Source: an uncultured Aquimarina sp. (lineage in GTDB: Bacteria; Bacteroidota; Bacteroidia; Flavobacteriales; Flavobacteriaceae). From it: a stretch of 64,000 bases of DNA. Position 1 is the first letter of the stretch. Every line of letters begins with the position of its first letter. Below, in pieces: positions 34,460-43,933 of this stretch. Below the pieces are notes generated by a model. That model searched no databases. It was not told where the DNA came from and was given only the letters and a program-made list of their open reading frames with translations. The stretch is taken from NCBI GenBank assembly GCA_947489685.1, contig CANLEM010000002.1, positions 372,001 to 436,000 of the forward strand, read 5' to 3'. The position numbers and the translations under genes are program-made.

Positions 34460-35267
34460 TAACTTCTTGTTCTGTAAGCTTACGCCATTGTCCTCTTGGT
34501 AAATCTTTTTTGGTTAGTCCACCAAAGATTACTCGATCCAATTTGATTACATCATAATTAAGATGTTCAAAAAGTTTATGTATAACATTATTTTTTGCAG
34601 ATTGCAACTGCACACCTATTTCGTTCTTGGCGGCTCCCTCAATATAAGATATCTCATCTACCTGAATAAAACCAACTTCGAGTTTAACTCCATTGCTGAT
34701 TTTTTCTAAATCTTCAAACTTCAAATTACGATTTAATTCTACATGAAAGATTTTGCGCACTTCACTTTTATGGTGAGTTAATTTTTTTTCAAGATCTACA
34801 TCATTTGTAAAAAGCAATAAACCTGTAGTATTACGCTCTAACCTACCAACTGGCTTTAATCTTACCTTAGAGGCATTTGCCACCAATTGCATGACTGTTT
34901 TGGTCTTTTCTGGACTAGTAGTAGTTACAAATCCTTTTGGTTTATTTAAAAGAATATACTCTTTCTTTTCGGGAGTAATTAATCTACCGTCAAATTTTAC
35001 CTCATCTGTTAACTTTACCCTATACCCCATTTCGGTAACAGGTTTCCCATTTACCCAAACACTCCCTGTTTGAATATATAAATCTGCTTCTCTTCTAGAA
35101 CAAACTCCAGAATTGGCTACAAATTTATTAAGTCTTATCTCATCAGAATTTGAAGCTTTCTTGGGGGTTTTAGCTGTCTTTTGTATTGGAGCGGTACTTT
35201 GCCCAAAAGACTTCTTTTTTGATTTCCCACTTCTTTTTCCTCCTTGCGAATGATCTCCACGACTCAT
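34440..35267 (-). CDS. RluB/RsuA-family rRNA pseudouridine synthase, Asp-to-Glu at catalytic site
   Basis: 275 residues from the Met at 35267 (MSRGDHSQGGKRSGKSKKKS); an ATG at 35315 is possible but less usual. A basic linker leads to an S4 domain (IRLNKFVANSGVCSRREADLYIQTGSVWVNGKPV) and the synthase core (YILLNKPKGFVTTTSPE, VGRLERNTTGLLLFTND, KIFHVELN). The family motif is GRLDxxTxGL with the catalytic Asp; here the codon at 34836-34838 is GAG, giving Glu. The protein may be inactive, or Glu may serve. It would modify 23S or 16S rRNA. Confidence 0.9.
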   Translation of the reverse strand: MSRGDHSQGGKRSGKSKKKSFGQSTAPIQKTAKTPKKASNSDEIRLNKFVANSGVCSRREADLYIQTGSVWVNGKPVTEMGYRVKLTDEVKFDGRLITPEKKEYILLNKPKGFVTTTSPEKTKTVMQLVANASKVRLKPVGRLERNTTGLLLFTNDVDLEKKLTHHKSEVRKIFHVELNRNLKFEDLEKISNGVKLEVGFIQVDEISYIEGAAKNEIGVQLQSAKNNVIHKLFEHLNYDVIKLDRVIFGGLTKKDLPRGQWRKLTEQEVINLKML

Positions 35268-35315
35268 ATCATAAATTTTGTGCAAAGATAGTTTTTTACT
35301 TCTTAGGTTTAACAA

Positions 35316-36272
35316 CTATTCTTCATCAAACCAAACTGTACTTTGACGCTCTCTATTTACACTTAATTGTGTTACGTCTGGTCTTGAATAATGTCCTACA
35401 GGGTCAAAGTTTTGTCTTTCTTGTAATACACGATTAAAATCGATTGTTTCGATCAACAACCCTTCTTGATGAAGCACTGGTTTCATTACCCATTCTCCAT
35501 CTGGACCTGCAATACATGAACCACCATTACCCAATACATCGGGAGCATTTTTTAAGATTTCATCAAAATGTGGTGTGGTCGCGGGAAAATCTTCTTTTCT
35601 CATCAAGCTAGATACAGAAATTACATAAGATCTGGATTCTCTTGCAATAAAACGGGTGATATCTTTAGTATTATAATCGCTCCCCGGCCATACTGCAATA
35701 TGTAAGTTTTCTCCTTGACCATACAAAGCGGTTCTAGGCAAAGGCATCCAGTTTTCCCAACAGTTTAATCCACCAACGGTAAATGCTTTTAAAGGGTGTA
35801 CTCTAAGCCCATTACCATCACCGGGAGACCAAGTTAATCTCTCTTCATAAGTAGGTTGTAATTTGCGATGTACGGATTTAATCTCTCCATGCTCATTAAT
35901 ATATACTAATGATGCATACAAACTATGTCCTCCTCTATCCAACGGTCTTTCAATAATACCTAAATAGATCGCGATACTGTTCTTTTTGGCAAGATTACAA
36001 ATGCTATCTAGATCACCTTTTTCTATTACAATAGCATTTTGAGCATAATGCGCATGCACCTCTTTTTGGATAGTACTATCAAATTGTGCCCCATCTGTAA
36101 GAGAAACCCAAAAAGGATAACCGGGCAGTAAAGATTCACCAAAAATAATTAGCTCTGCTTTTTGTGCAGCGGCCTCTTGTATTGAATTTTCTATTTTTTT
36201 TATCGTTCCAGTTTTATCCAACCAGACCGGAGAAATCTGAGCCAAGGCAACTTTTAGTAATTGATCTTTCAT
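35316..36272 (-). CDS. Carbon-nitrogen hydrolase, nitrilase type
   Basis: 318 residues. The nitrilase catalytic triad is visible: E46 in IIFGESLLPGYPFW, K137 in HRKLQPTYEERLTWSPGDG and C171 in GGLNCWENWMPL. These flanks are those of true nitrilases/cyanide hydratase-like enzymes rather than amidases (WENWMPL, YEERLTW). It converts nitriles to carboxylic acid and ammonia in the cytoplasm. It lies 48 bases upstream of the pseudouridine synthase gene on the same strand; no metabolic link is evident. Confidence 0.92.
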   Translation of the reverse strand: MKDQLLKVALAQISPVWLDKTGTIKKIENSIQEAAAQKAELIIFGESLLPGYPFWVSLTDGAQFDSTIQKEVHAHYAQNAIVIEKGDLDSICNLAKKNSIAIYLGIIERPLDRGGHSLYASLVYINEHGEIKSVHRKLQPTYEERLTWSPGDGNGLRVHPLKAFTVGGLNCWENWMPLPRTALYGQGENLHIAVWPGSDYNTKDITRFIARESRSYVISVSSLMRKEDFPATTPHFDEILKNAPDVLGNGGSCIAGPDGEWVMKPVLHQEGLLIETIDFNRVLQERQNFDPVGHYSRPDVTQLSVNRERQSTVWFDEE

Positions 36273-36660
36273 TAATAGTTGAGTTATTTAATGTGTATAA
36301 AATTGATTATCAAATTTTTATATTTCAAAAAACATCGTTTCAAAAAATCTCTTCTTAACCTTGTAGTAATATTAAATGGTGCTCAAAAAACAGAAATATG
36401 TATCATTATTATACATAAACTAAGAATTCTACAATCAAAAAAATGTTTAAGGTGATAATCTTAAAAAGTAAACATATAAAAAGTATGCATTACTCAAAGT
36501 TTAATTTACGTTAAAACCTATTCATTTTAACTTAATCGTAATACTAATCATACATTCTAATAAAATTCGAAATCAAAATAATCTGCACTACTGACCTAAA
36601 TTTGTGGTGTACTATTAAAACAAATAACATTTTAAACTCGAATCTTAAAACCCAACAAAA
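36273..36660. other. Intergenic region with a -7 box for the 36.66 kb gene
   Basis: 388 bases without a gene. TAAATTTG at 36597-36604 matches the Bacteroidetes -7 consensus on the plus strand, 56 bases before the next start; no TTTG stands 19 bases further upstream. Nothing else notable. Confidence 0.45.
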
Positions 36661-37011
36661 ATGAAAAAGTTAACAATTTTATTATTCATCATCGTACTAG
36701 GACTAGGTCAGGTATTTGCATCTAATGACAACCCAACAAAAAGCCCAGAAAAAGAACTAAGAAACAGAATCGCATTGCTTCTGGACAAACCTGAAATCAA
36801 GGTAGAAAAAAACGAAATTTCAGCAAATATTCAATTTGTATTAAATAGCAAAGATGAAATTGTAGTACTATCTGTTGATTCGGAAAAAGAAATCATTGAA
36901 AATTATGTAAAAGCCAGGTTAAACTACAAAAAAGTAACTACCGAAATTTCAGAAAAAGATAACAAAGTGTTCCAAATCACTTTGAAAATTAGACGACCTC
37001 AAGGAGCGTAA
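36661..37011 (+). CDS. Small exported protein of unknown function
   Basis: 116 residues with signal peptide MKKLTILLFIIVLGLGQVFA. The mature part (NRIALLLDKPEIKVEKNEISANIQFVLNSKDEIVVLSVDSEKEIIENYVKARLNYKKV) resembles a TonB_C-like alpha/beta unit, as seen in small Bacteroidetes periplasmic proteins, but the match is by eye only. A -7 box lies upstream and a strong terminator downstream, so it is a single-gene transcript. Confidence 0.75.
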   Translation: MKKLTILLFIIVLGLGQVFASNDNPTKSPEKELRNRIALLLDKPEIKVEKNEISANIQFVLNSKDEIVVLSVDSEKEIIENYVKARLNYKKVTTEISEKDNKVFQITLKIRRPQGA

Positions 37012-37046
37012 ATTATTATTAGATTAGCCTAATCTATTAACCCTAC

Positions 37047-37082
37047 AAAGCAGTTGTACAATAGACACAACTGCTTTTTTGT
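37047..37082. terminator. Terminator between converging genes
   Basis: AAAGCAGTTGT (37047-37057) and ACAACTGCTTT (37067-37077) with a 9-base loop, then T residues on the plus strand; the A-run on the 5' side also gives a short T-run for the reverse transcript. It serves the small exported protein gene and perhaps the UbiA gene. Confidence 0.82.
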
Positions 37083-37997
37083 TTACCAAAGAATCCTATC
37101 CAAAATCAGATTAACATCTATCAATACAATACTAAACGTTCCGGCAACTATTATTAATTTTAGAATATTATGCAACCATATATAATGGTTTCTACCCTTA
37201 GATATCCATAAGGCTATCAAAAATATTGTTAGAAGCATTAAACACAGATAGAAATATAAATACATATATCCTATCTCATATTTGGTAAGCAAAAAATAAA
37301 TTGGCACTCCAGAGGTTATAATTAAAGCACTAATTATTCTTTTAGAAATTGGCTCGCCATAAACCACAGGTATCGTTTTATAGTTTTGAGCCATATCCCC
37401 CCTTAAGTTACCTAAGTCTTTTACCATCTCTCTCATGATCAACATTAAAAACAAAAAAGTTGCATGAACAAAAATAACTTCATCAAAATTCTTATAATAA
37501 ATAAATACTGCAAAAAAAGGAGTAATCGCTAATATTGAAGCTACCGTATTACCTATAATAGGGAATTTTTTTAATTTATGAGAATAGAACCAAATTCCGA
37601 AAATATAAACAGAAAAAAAGATGACCGCTCTAAACGAAACGTAACTAGCCAAAACCACCGATAAAAAATTTAAAATAAAATATCCCGTGAGTTTTGTTTG
37701 TTGGCTTACCAGACGATCCAACATTGTTTTTTGGGGTCTATTGATCAGGTCCTTTTCTTTATCATAAAAATTATTAATAATATAACCTGCTGCAATCACA
37801 CCAGCAGAAGCTAATACAATAACAAAAAGGTTGGGATCAAAAAGAACATTACTTAATTTAATATGTGGTGCAAGGATAAAAATAGAGGTGAGATACTGAG
37901 CAAGTACAATAATCAAAATATTATACCCTCTAACTATAGAAAACAAACTCAAGAGTTTAAGAAAAAAGAGTTTATTCTTTCTAGTAAATAGTAACAT
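37083..37997 (-). CDS. UbiA-family prenyltransferase (geranylgeranylglycerol-phosphate type)
   Basis: 304 residues with about eight or nine membrane helices. The first Asp-rich motif is NNFYDKEKDLINRP (N76, D79, D83), and the second DLGNLRGDMAQNYKTIPVVYG. Bacteroidetes members of this branch are usually annotated as geranylgeranylglycerol-phosphate geranylgeranyltransferase; the true acceptor is not clear. It follows the mevalonate kinase gene by 6 bases, so prenyl supply and use are encoded together. Inner membrane. Confidence 0.88.
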   Translation of the reverse strand: MLLFTRKNKLFFLKLLSLFSIVRGYNILIIVLAQYLTSIFILAPHIKLSNVLFDPNLFVIVLASAGVIAAGYIINNFYDKEKDLINRPQKTMLDRLVSQQTKLTGYFILNFLSVVLASYVSFRAVIFFSVYIFGIWFYSHKLKKFPIIGNTVASILAITPFFAVFIYYKNFDEVIFVHATFLFLMLIMREMVKDLGNLRGDMAQNYKTIPVVYGEPISKRIISALIITSGVPIYFLLTKYEIGYMYLYFYLCLMLLTIFLIALWISKGRNHYIWLHNILKLIIVAGTFSIVLIDVNLILDRILW

Positions 37998-38003
37998 AAG
38001 TCA

Positions 38004-38939
38004 TTAAAAATTATAGACTACTTCTAGCTTATAATCTTTAAGTGATGCTTGAGCCTTATCAAAATCTTGTGTAAATCCTAAAATGTAACCTCCTCCTCCA
38101 GAGCCGCATAGCTTAAGATAATAGTCATTGGTCTCGATTCCATTTTTCCATAGGCCATGAAATTGCTTAGGGATCATAGGTTTAAAGTTATCAAAAACTA
38201 CATGAGAGAGTTCTTTGATATTTGAAAATAAAGATTTCACATCTCCTTTAAGAAAATCATCAACACAGGCATCTGTGTATTTAACAAACTGATCTTTTAG
38301 CATATTACGGAAACCTTCTTGTTTCATGTTTTCCATAAAAATACTAACCATAGGTGCCGTTTCTCCAACAATACCACTATCCAATAAAAAAACTGCTCCT
38401 TTTTTATTTTCAGTACTTTGAGAAGGTATCCCTGCAGGCTCTATATTATCTTTAGAATGAATTAAAATCGGCAGACTGAGGTAACTGTTTAAAGGATCTA
38501 ATCCAGAGCTACTGCCATGAAAAAAAGATTCCATCAACCCAAAGATCTCTTTAAGTTTTAATAGTTTATCTCGAGTAAGGTTTTCTAAAACTGTAATTTT
38601 ATCTTCGGCATATTTATCATAAATAGCAGCTACCAAAGCACCACTACTTCCAACACCATATCCTTGAGGGATACTACTATCAAAATACATCCCAGAATCA
38701 ATATCTGCATTGAGTTTTTGCAGATCAAATCGCACAACTCCTTTACTTTGAATTTGTTCTAAATATTTTGCAAAATTACTGAGATTATTATTTGACTTTA
38801 TTGAATCTTGATCAGACTTATCAGAGACTTTTAATGCTCCTTTAAAAAAATTATATGGAATCGATAGACCTTTAGAGTCTTTAATAATTCCATATTCTCC
38901 GAACAAAAGTATTTTAGAATAAAATAGCGGTCCCTTCAT
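38004..38939 (-). CDS. Mevalonate kinase (GHMP kinase)
   Basis: 311 residues. GHMP kinase features: start motif KILLFGEYGI (substrate strand), the ATP loop PQGYGVGSSGALVAAIYDKY, and the C-terminal LKLCGSGGGGYILGFT. FHGSSSGLDPLNSYL is typical of mevalonate kinase. It phosphorylates mevalonate in the cytoplasm. It lies between the diphosphomevalonate decarboxylase gene (47 bases upstream) and a UbiA prenyltransferase. Confidence 0.92.
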   Translation of the reverse strand: MKGPLFYSKILLFGEYGIIKDSKGLSIPYNFFKGALKVSDKSDQDSIKSNNNLSNFAKYLEQIQSKGVVRFDLQKLNADIDSGMYFDSSIPQGYGVGSSGALVAAIYDKYAEDKITVLENLTRDKLLKLKEIFGLMESFFHGSSSGLDPLNSYLSLPILIHSKDNIEPAGIPSQSTENKKGAVFLLDSGIVGETAPMVSIFMENMKQEGFRNMLKDQFVKYTDACVDDFLKGDVKSLFSNIKELSHVVFDNFKPMIPKQFHGLWKNGIETNDYYLKLCGSGGGGYILGFTQDFDKAQASLKDYKLEVVYNF

Positions 38940-38986
38940 TATTGCTGATATAGTTTATCTAATAGGTATTCCTTACTAGGATAAAG

Positions 38987-40072
38987 TTACAATATTTTTG
39001 CTCCCCATCCTATTTTGTCGCAAATATACTGCCCATTCTGACAATACGCAACTAACTCATTCGTAATGAACTCCAAAACCTGATCTTTTTCAGAATCTGG
39101 ATACAACAGATGTACATTTGCCCCTGCATCTAGTGTAAAACATAATTTTGAGTTCGTTTTTTTACGATATTCCCAAACTTTATGTATTGCAGACAATGTA
39201 TTTGGTTTCATGAGAATAAAATAAGGCAAGGATGTCATCATCATTGCATGTAGTGTTAATGCCTCACTCTCTACTACTTCAATAAAAGCATCCAGATCTC
39301 CCGAAATCAATACCTCTTTAAGTCTGGTTATATTCTCTGATGCTTGTTCAAATCGTTTTCTTGCAAATGGATGATCATGCATTAAGTTATGACCAACAGT
39401 GCTGCTTACCTGTTTTTCTCCTTTATCAATCAACAGAATGGTATCTTGATATTCTTCAAAATTTTGGTGGATTTTATACGGAAATGCAACTGCAAATGCA
39501 TCGCTGCTTCCGTCTATATCCTTGTGCTCTCCCCAAACGGTTATCGGTCCCTCTATACTTCTACAGGCACTACCAGAACCTAAACGAGCCAGAAAAGAAG
39601 TTTTTTGTATACATTCGGCATCAGAAATGTTAGGGTTTATTTTTCGCTCTAATTGCATAAGACAATACGCCAAAGCACTCATACCACTTGCCGAAGAAGC
39701 AATTCCGCTACTATGCGGAAAAGTATTACTTGTTTCTATAACAAATGTATATTGCTTTAGAAAAGGAAGATAAGATTCTATTCTCTCAAAAAACTTTTGA
39801 ATTTTAGGTTTAAAATCTGGTTTTGATTTTCCTTCAAAAAATAATTCAAAATCAAAATCATCAGAACTATTATCTAGTTTTCTATATGTTAAACTAGTTG
39901 TAGTTTTACATGCATCCAAGGTAAAACTAATAGATGCATTTTCTGGGAGTTGTACAGGTCTTTTACCCCAATATTTAACCAACGCAATATTGCTAGGAGA
40001 AGTACAGGTTATTATTCCTTGATCAGGTAATTCAGAAATTATAGGCCATGTAAATTGAGGGTATTCTTTCAT
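38987..40072 (-). CDS. mvaD: Diphosphomevalonate decarboxylase
   Basis: 361 residues. Family motifs: CTSPSNIALVKYWGKR, PENASISFTLDACKT, FPHSSGIASSASGMSALAYCLM (ATP loop), GSGSACRSIEGPITVWGE and CFTLDAGANVHLLYP with the catalytic Asp. It converts mevalonate diphosphate to isopentenyl diphosphate, with ATP. First gene of the isoprenoid cluster; the phosphomevalonate kinase is not in this window. Confidence 0.95.
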   Translation of the reverse strand: MKEYPQFTWPIISELPDQGIITCTSPSNIALVKYWGKRPVQLPENASISFTLDACKTTTSLTYRKLDNSSDDFDFELFFEGKSKPDFKPKIQKFFERIESYLPFLKQYTFVIETSNTFPHSSGIASSASGMSALAYCLMQLERKINPNISDAECIQKTSFLARLGSGSACRSIEGPITVWGEHKDIDGSSDAFAVAFPYKIHQNFEEYQDTILLIDKGEKQVSSTVGHNLMHDHPFARKRFEQASENITRLKEVLISGDLDAFIEVVESEALTLHAMMMTSLPYFILMKPNTLSAIHKVWEYRKKTNSKLCFTLDAGANVHLLYPDSEKDQVLEFITNELVAYCQNGQYICDKIGWGAKIL

Positions 40073-40169
40073 ATACTAAAAAAAATTTAAGCAAAGATAA
40101 GTGCTGCAAGATATTTAAAGCCATAAGTAGTTAAAATAAATTGCTATTTTAGTACTGCACTAACCAATT

Positions 40170-40646
40170 TTGATGAAAAAAAAGTTATTTCGCATTAGCA
40201 TTGCGGTGTTTATATGCATATTAATTGGGTTTTTGGGTAGCGTTGCCACCCAAACATCAATTAATACTTGGTATCAAACTTTGAATAAACCTTTTTTTAC
40301 ACCTCCGAATTGGATTTTTGCTCCAGTCTGGACAATTCTGTATATTATGATGGGTATTGCAGCAGGAATTGTATGGAGTAGAGGTTTTTATCATAAATGG
40401 GTAAAAGTTGCGTTATATCATTTTGGGTTTCAATTGTTACTCAATGCTGCGTGGTCCATTTTTTTCTTTGGATTACAAAACCCGTTAATTGCATTATTGG
40501 ATATTATAGCCCTATTTATCCTATTGTTATTTACGATTAAATGGTTTAAAGTAGTAAATACTACAGCCGCTTACCTACTTATACCTTATGCTATTTGGGT
40601 TGCATTTGCAACTGCATTAAATTTTGGCATATGGCAATTAAATTGA
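40170..40646 (+). CDS. TspO/MBR family membrane protein
   Basis: 158 residues with five membrane helices. Family signature: GSVATQTSINTWYQTLNKPFFTPPNWIFAPVWTILYIMMGIAAGIVW, AAWSIFFFGLQNPL, PYAIWVAFATALNFGIWQLN. TspO proteins bind porphyrins and related hydrophobic ligands and often act in stress responses. The tetR gene 25 bases downstream is in the same direction and may share its transcript. Confidence 0.95.
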   Translation: MMKKKLFRISIAVFICILIGFLGSVATQTSINTWYQTLNKPFFTPPNWIFAPVWTILYIMMGIAAGIVWSRGFYHKWVKVALYHFGFQLLLNAAWSIFFFGLQNPLIALLDIIALFILLLFTIKWFKVVNTTAAYLLIPYAIWVAFATALNFGIWQLN

Positions 40647-40671
40647 ATGAAGAATACGGAATAAGATTTTT

Positions 40672-41241
40672 ATGAGTAAAAAAGCAATAGTCTTACAGAC
40701 TACTCTAGAATTAATAACAAAACAGGGCATTAATGCTACTTCTCTTTCTCAAATAATTAAGGAGTCTGGTGTAGCGAATGGAACAGTATACCATCATTTT
40801 AAGAATAAAGAAGAAATAATTACCGAACTATACCTAATGCTCACCCAGGATTTTGGTACTGTAGTTATGAGGAATATCCCAGAAGATGATCTCAAGAAAC
40901 AGTTTACAATAATGTGGCTTAACTTATTTTACTATTTTGTAAATAATCCACTCGCCTTTATTTTCTCTGAACAAATTGCGCGTTCTCCAGAAATTCCGCA
41001 ATCACTAAAGGATAAAGCTCGCCAATATTATGGTGAAATCGAAGAGTATTTTAAAACCGGGATTAAACAAAAGATTTTTAAAGCTTATAATACCTTGGTT
41101 ATGGAAGAGTTGTTTTTTGGAAATGTAGTATCCCTGGTAAAAATTCATGAAAACGAACAGGTAAAACTTCAAGAAAAACATATTAATCAGGCCATAGAAA
41201 TCTCTTGGAGAGGATTTTTAAAAGATCAAACTGTTATCTAA
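40672..41241 (+). CDS. TetR/AcrR family transcriptional regulator
   Basis: 189 residues. Helix-turn-helix at residues 6-50: VLQTTLELITKQGINATSLSQIIKESGVANGTVYHHFKNKEEIITELY. The C-terminal domain resembles the TetR_C type with FVNNPLAFIFSEQIARSPEIPQSL. It follows tspO by 25 bases. No symmetrical operator is obvious nearby. Ligand unknown. Confidence 0.92.
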   Translation: MSKKAIVLQTTLELITKQGINATSLSQIIKESGVANGTVYHHFKNKEEIITELYLMLTQDFGTVVMRNIPEDDLKKQFTIMWLNLFYYFVNNPLAFIFSEQIARSPEIPQSLKDKARQYYGEIEEYFKTGIKQKIFKAYNTLVMEELFFGNVVSLVKIHENEQVKLQEKHINQAIEISWRGFLKDQTVI

Positions 41242-41244
41242 TAA

Positions 41245-41288
41245 AAAAACGAGAAACTCGGGTAAATTTACTCGAGTTTCTCGTTTTT
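41245..41288. terminator. Strong terminator, 16-bp stem
   Basis: AAAAACGAGAAACTCG (41245-41260) and CGAGTTTCTCGTTTTT (41273-41288) are perfect complements around a 12-base loop. The A- and T-runs on both sides let it work in both directions, for the tetR transcript and for the converging gene. Confidence 0.9.
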
Positions 41289-41303
41289 ACACTTTACTAT
41301 ATT

Positions 41304-42092
41304 TTAATTAAACACAATATTAACGCAGGAGTCTTTGTACAAGTTTTTTAACACAAATTCTATCGCTTTTCTTGAGTTGTCTGCTCTACCAATTTCTTCA
41401 CCTTTAAACTTAAGTTTACCCGTATCTCTGCTCCAGTAAAACTCGTTGTTATCAGATTTAATAATTCGTCTATTTTCTCTTGTTGTTACCTGAAATGCAT
41501 CAAATTCTTGGCTATATTCTAATCCCGAAGGAAAATACACTTCTGTTACAAACTTGGTTGTACCTTTTCCATATACGTAGCACACACATTCTCCAATATC
41601 TTTTGCTTCTGAGACTCTAACCATATTGTTTTGAACAATTTTCCAACCCCCGTTGACTCGTATACCAACAAGATCCATCAACATCGTTCCTTTTTCTGCC
41701 AATTTATTATCAATAAAAGACTCAAAACTAATCACTGCCGAAATAGTACCTGCTCTTTCCTTTTGGGTTTGAAAAACCACTTTGTCCAAAATTAGCCTAA
41801 ACCTGTAGTTATTGTCATCTATAATATCATCTAATTGAGAAGAAATATCATTTTTATCATAATTTTTTCTCACTAAGGCTCCTGATAAATTTACGTATAC
41901 AGTATTACCCCTATATTTTTCATCAAATAAGTTTAATACATCTTCTTTTTGCGTTCCCTGAGTTAGTGCATTCATTTTATTGATGTAATCCATCAACAGC
42001 TTATTAACGGGTTCTTTTTCGTTAAACGCATGTACTTGACAATAGGTACCAAATAAAAAAACAAAAACAAGTAACAATGTAATTTTCTTCAT
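41304..42092 (-). CDS. Exported protein of unknown function
   Basis: 262 residues from the Met at 42092, which opens the signal peptide MKKITLLLVFVFLFGTYCQVHA; another ATG three codons earlier (42101) is possible. The central part (MDYINKMNALTQGTQKEDVLNLFDEKYRGNTVYVNLSG, VVFQTQKERAGTISAVISFESFIDNKLAEKGTMLMDLVGIRVNGGWKIVQNN) is reminiscent of an NTF2-like fold. Its C-terminal part has SNEFYWSRDTGKLKF-like strands and one Cys. Periplasmic; no assigned role. Confidence 0.8.
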   Translation of the reverse strand: MKKITLLLVFVFLFGTYCQVHAFNEKEPVNKLLMDYINKMNALTQGTQKEDVLNLFDEKYRGNTVYVNLSGALVRKNYDKNDISSQLDDIIDDNNYRFRLILDKVVFQTQKERAGTISAVISFESFIDNKLAEKGTMLMDLVGIRVNGGWKIVQNNMVRVSEAKDIGECVCYVYGKGTTKFVTEVYFPSGLEYSQEFDAFQVTTRENRRIIKSDNNEFYWSRDTGKLKFKGEEIGRADNSRKAIEFVLKNLYKDSCVNIVFN

Positions 42093-42168
42093 AGTGAACA
42101 AGGTATTGGTTAAACCCCATTAATATACGAAATTTTACATAGAATAACTAAAAATCAAAACGATATTG

Positions 42169-42723
42169 TTAAGTCAATTTACTTAATTCCAATAATTTAA
42201 TTATAGTCTTAAGGTTTCTGGTGGTTGCGGCACTTTTTAACTTTTTCTCGAAGAAATTATTAGTTAATTTAGTTTTTCTGCACCCATTTGTAGCATAAAG
42301 ATAAACCACCTTATCAGTAATCAAAAACTGCTCTTCTCCTTGGAAATTAGTATTTATTTCTTCTATTCCCAAAGCATCAGGCTTAGACGATAACAATGTA
42401 AAAAACATTTTGTTATCCTCTAATTCTTGTTTGTTAAGTTGCTCTAAAAATGGATTGTTTTCGTAAATCGAGATCAAATTTTCTACGGTAATTATTAAAA
42501 CTGGCACGTCAAAACCAAACTGTTTTTTAATCTCTTTTTTGATAAGGTCAGATAGTTCAACAGTGTCTTTTTGAGCTCCTTGTAAAATAATATTGCCGCT
42601 TTGGATATAGGTTGTAACTCGTGTAAAGTTCAACTTTTCGAGCATTACTTTTAAATCGGCCATTTTCATTTTATGATGACCCCCTACATTAATCCCTCTA
42701 AGTAAAGCAATATATGTTTTCAT
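42169..42723 (-). CDS. DUF1697 family protein
   Basis: 184 residues. The family's opening motif KTYIALLRGINVGGHHKMKMADLKVMLEKLNFTRVTTYIQSGNIIL is clear, as is KTKLTNNFFEKKLKSAATTRNLKTIIKLLEL. DUF1697 proteins are small cytoplasmic proteins of unknown function. The gene starts one base after the flavoprotein gene upstream ends and is probably in its operon. Confidence 0.93.
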   Translation of the reverse strand: MKTYIALLRGINVGGHHKMKMADLKVMLEKLNFTRVTTYIQSGNIILQGAQKDTVELSDLIKKEIKKQFGFDVPVLIITVENLISIYENNPFLEQLNKQELEDNKMFFTLLSSKPDALGIEEINTNFQGEEQFLITDKVVYLYATNGCRKTKLTNNFFEKKLKSAATTRNLKTIIKLLELSKLT

Positions 42724-42724
42724 A

Positions 42725-43933
42725 TTATGAAGTTATGGCTTGCGCAGCAATAAAAGCTCCTGTCCAAGCATTCTGGAAATTAAATCCTCCTGTAATGGCA
42801 TCAATATTTAACACCTCTCCTGCAAAATACAAATTCTTATGCTTCTTGCTCTCAAATGTCTTAAAATTGACTTCTTTTAGATCCACTCCTCCTGCCGTAA
42901 CAAATTCTTCTTTAAATGTGCTCTTTCCCTGTACCTGAAAACTGGCTACAGTTAATTCTTCGGCTAATTTATGAAGTTGAGATTTACTTATATCAGCCCA
43001 CCGCATATCCCTATTTACTCCAGCGGCCAGCACCAGGTTTTGCCAAAGCCTTTTAGGCATTTCGAACTGAGCTTTTTTAAAAATTAGTTGTTTAGGAATA
43101 TTTGTTTTAAAAGAACTGATTTCTTCAATCACTTCTTGTAAGGTATAATCCTTAAGCCAGTTCACTATAATTTCAAAGGTGTATTGACGAGAATGCAACT
43201 CTATGGCTCCCCAAGCCGAAAGTTTTAATATCGCAGGGCCACTCATTCCCCAATGCGTAATAAGCAATGGTCCTTCGCTTGATAGTTTAGAGTTCTTTAC
43301 TTTTATTCGAGCATCTTTTGCAATACCAGGTAAATCTTTAATTCTCGAATCTTTGATATTAAATGTAAATAATGAAGGAACTGGATCTATGGTTTGGTGG
43401 TTTAAATCTTGAAGTAATTTCCAAATTTTAGGATTACTCCCTGTGGCAATCATCAGTTTTTTGGCTATAAAATCCCCTTGATTACTTTTAATTTTCCAAT
43501 GTTCATTTTCGAAACAAAAATTTTTTACCGAGTGATTTGTTAAAATTTCAATAGTAAATTTTCTAGCTTCAGCCAAAAAACAATCGATTATCGTTTGAGA
43601 AGAATCCGAGGTTGGAAATATTCTTCCATCATTTTCTATTTTTAAAGACACCCCTCGTTGATCAAACCACTCCATAGTATCTCCTGTCATAAAAGTATGA
43701 AAAGGCCCCTTTAATTCTTTTTCTCCTCTAGGGTAGTTTTTACTAAGTTCGTTTGGAATAAATTCTGCATGAGTAACATTACATCTTCCCCCACCCGAAA
43801 CTCTAACTTTTGACAGCACATCTTTGCCTCTTTCCAAAATAGCTATTCTTAGCTTTGGATTATTTTCGGCTACATTAATCGCTGTAAAAAAACCAGCTGC
43901 ACCACCACCAACAATTATTAAATCATAGTTCAT
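42725..43933 (-). CDS. YhiN/HI0933-like FAD-binding flavoprotein
   Basis: 402 residues. FAD-binding GGGAAGFFTAINVAENNP, the family signature VRVSGGGRCNVTHAEF, GRIFPTSDSSQTIIDCFL, LMIATGSNP, LLITHWGMSGPAILKLS, and the C-terminal FVTAGGVDLKEVNF with LYFAGEVLNIDAITGGFNFQNAW. Often labelled aminoacetone oxidase family; the physiological substrate is uncertain. It overlaps the phosphodiesterase gene by 4 bases. Confidence 0.93.
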   Translation of the reverse strand: MNYDLIIVGGGAAGFFTAINVAENNPKLRIAILERGKDVLSKVRVSGGGRCNVTHAEFIPNELSKNYPRGEKELKGPFHTFMTGDTMEWFDQRGVSLKIENDGRIFPTSDSSQTIIDCFLAEARKFTIEILTNHSVKNFCFENEHWKIKSNQGDFIAKKLMIATGSNPKIWKLLQDLNHQTIDPVPSLFTFNIKDSRIKDLPGIAKDARIKVKNSKLSSEGPLLITHWGMSGPAILKLSAWGAIELHSRQYTFEIIVNWLKDYTLQEVIEEISSFKTNIPKQLIFKKAQFEMPKRLWQNLVLAAGVNRDMRWADISKSQLHKLAEELTVASFQVQGKSTFKEEFVTAGGVDLKEVNFKTFESKKHKNLYFAGEVLNIDAITGGFNFQNAWTGAFIAAQAITS

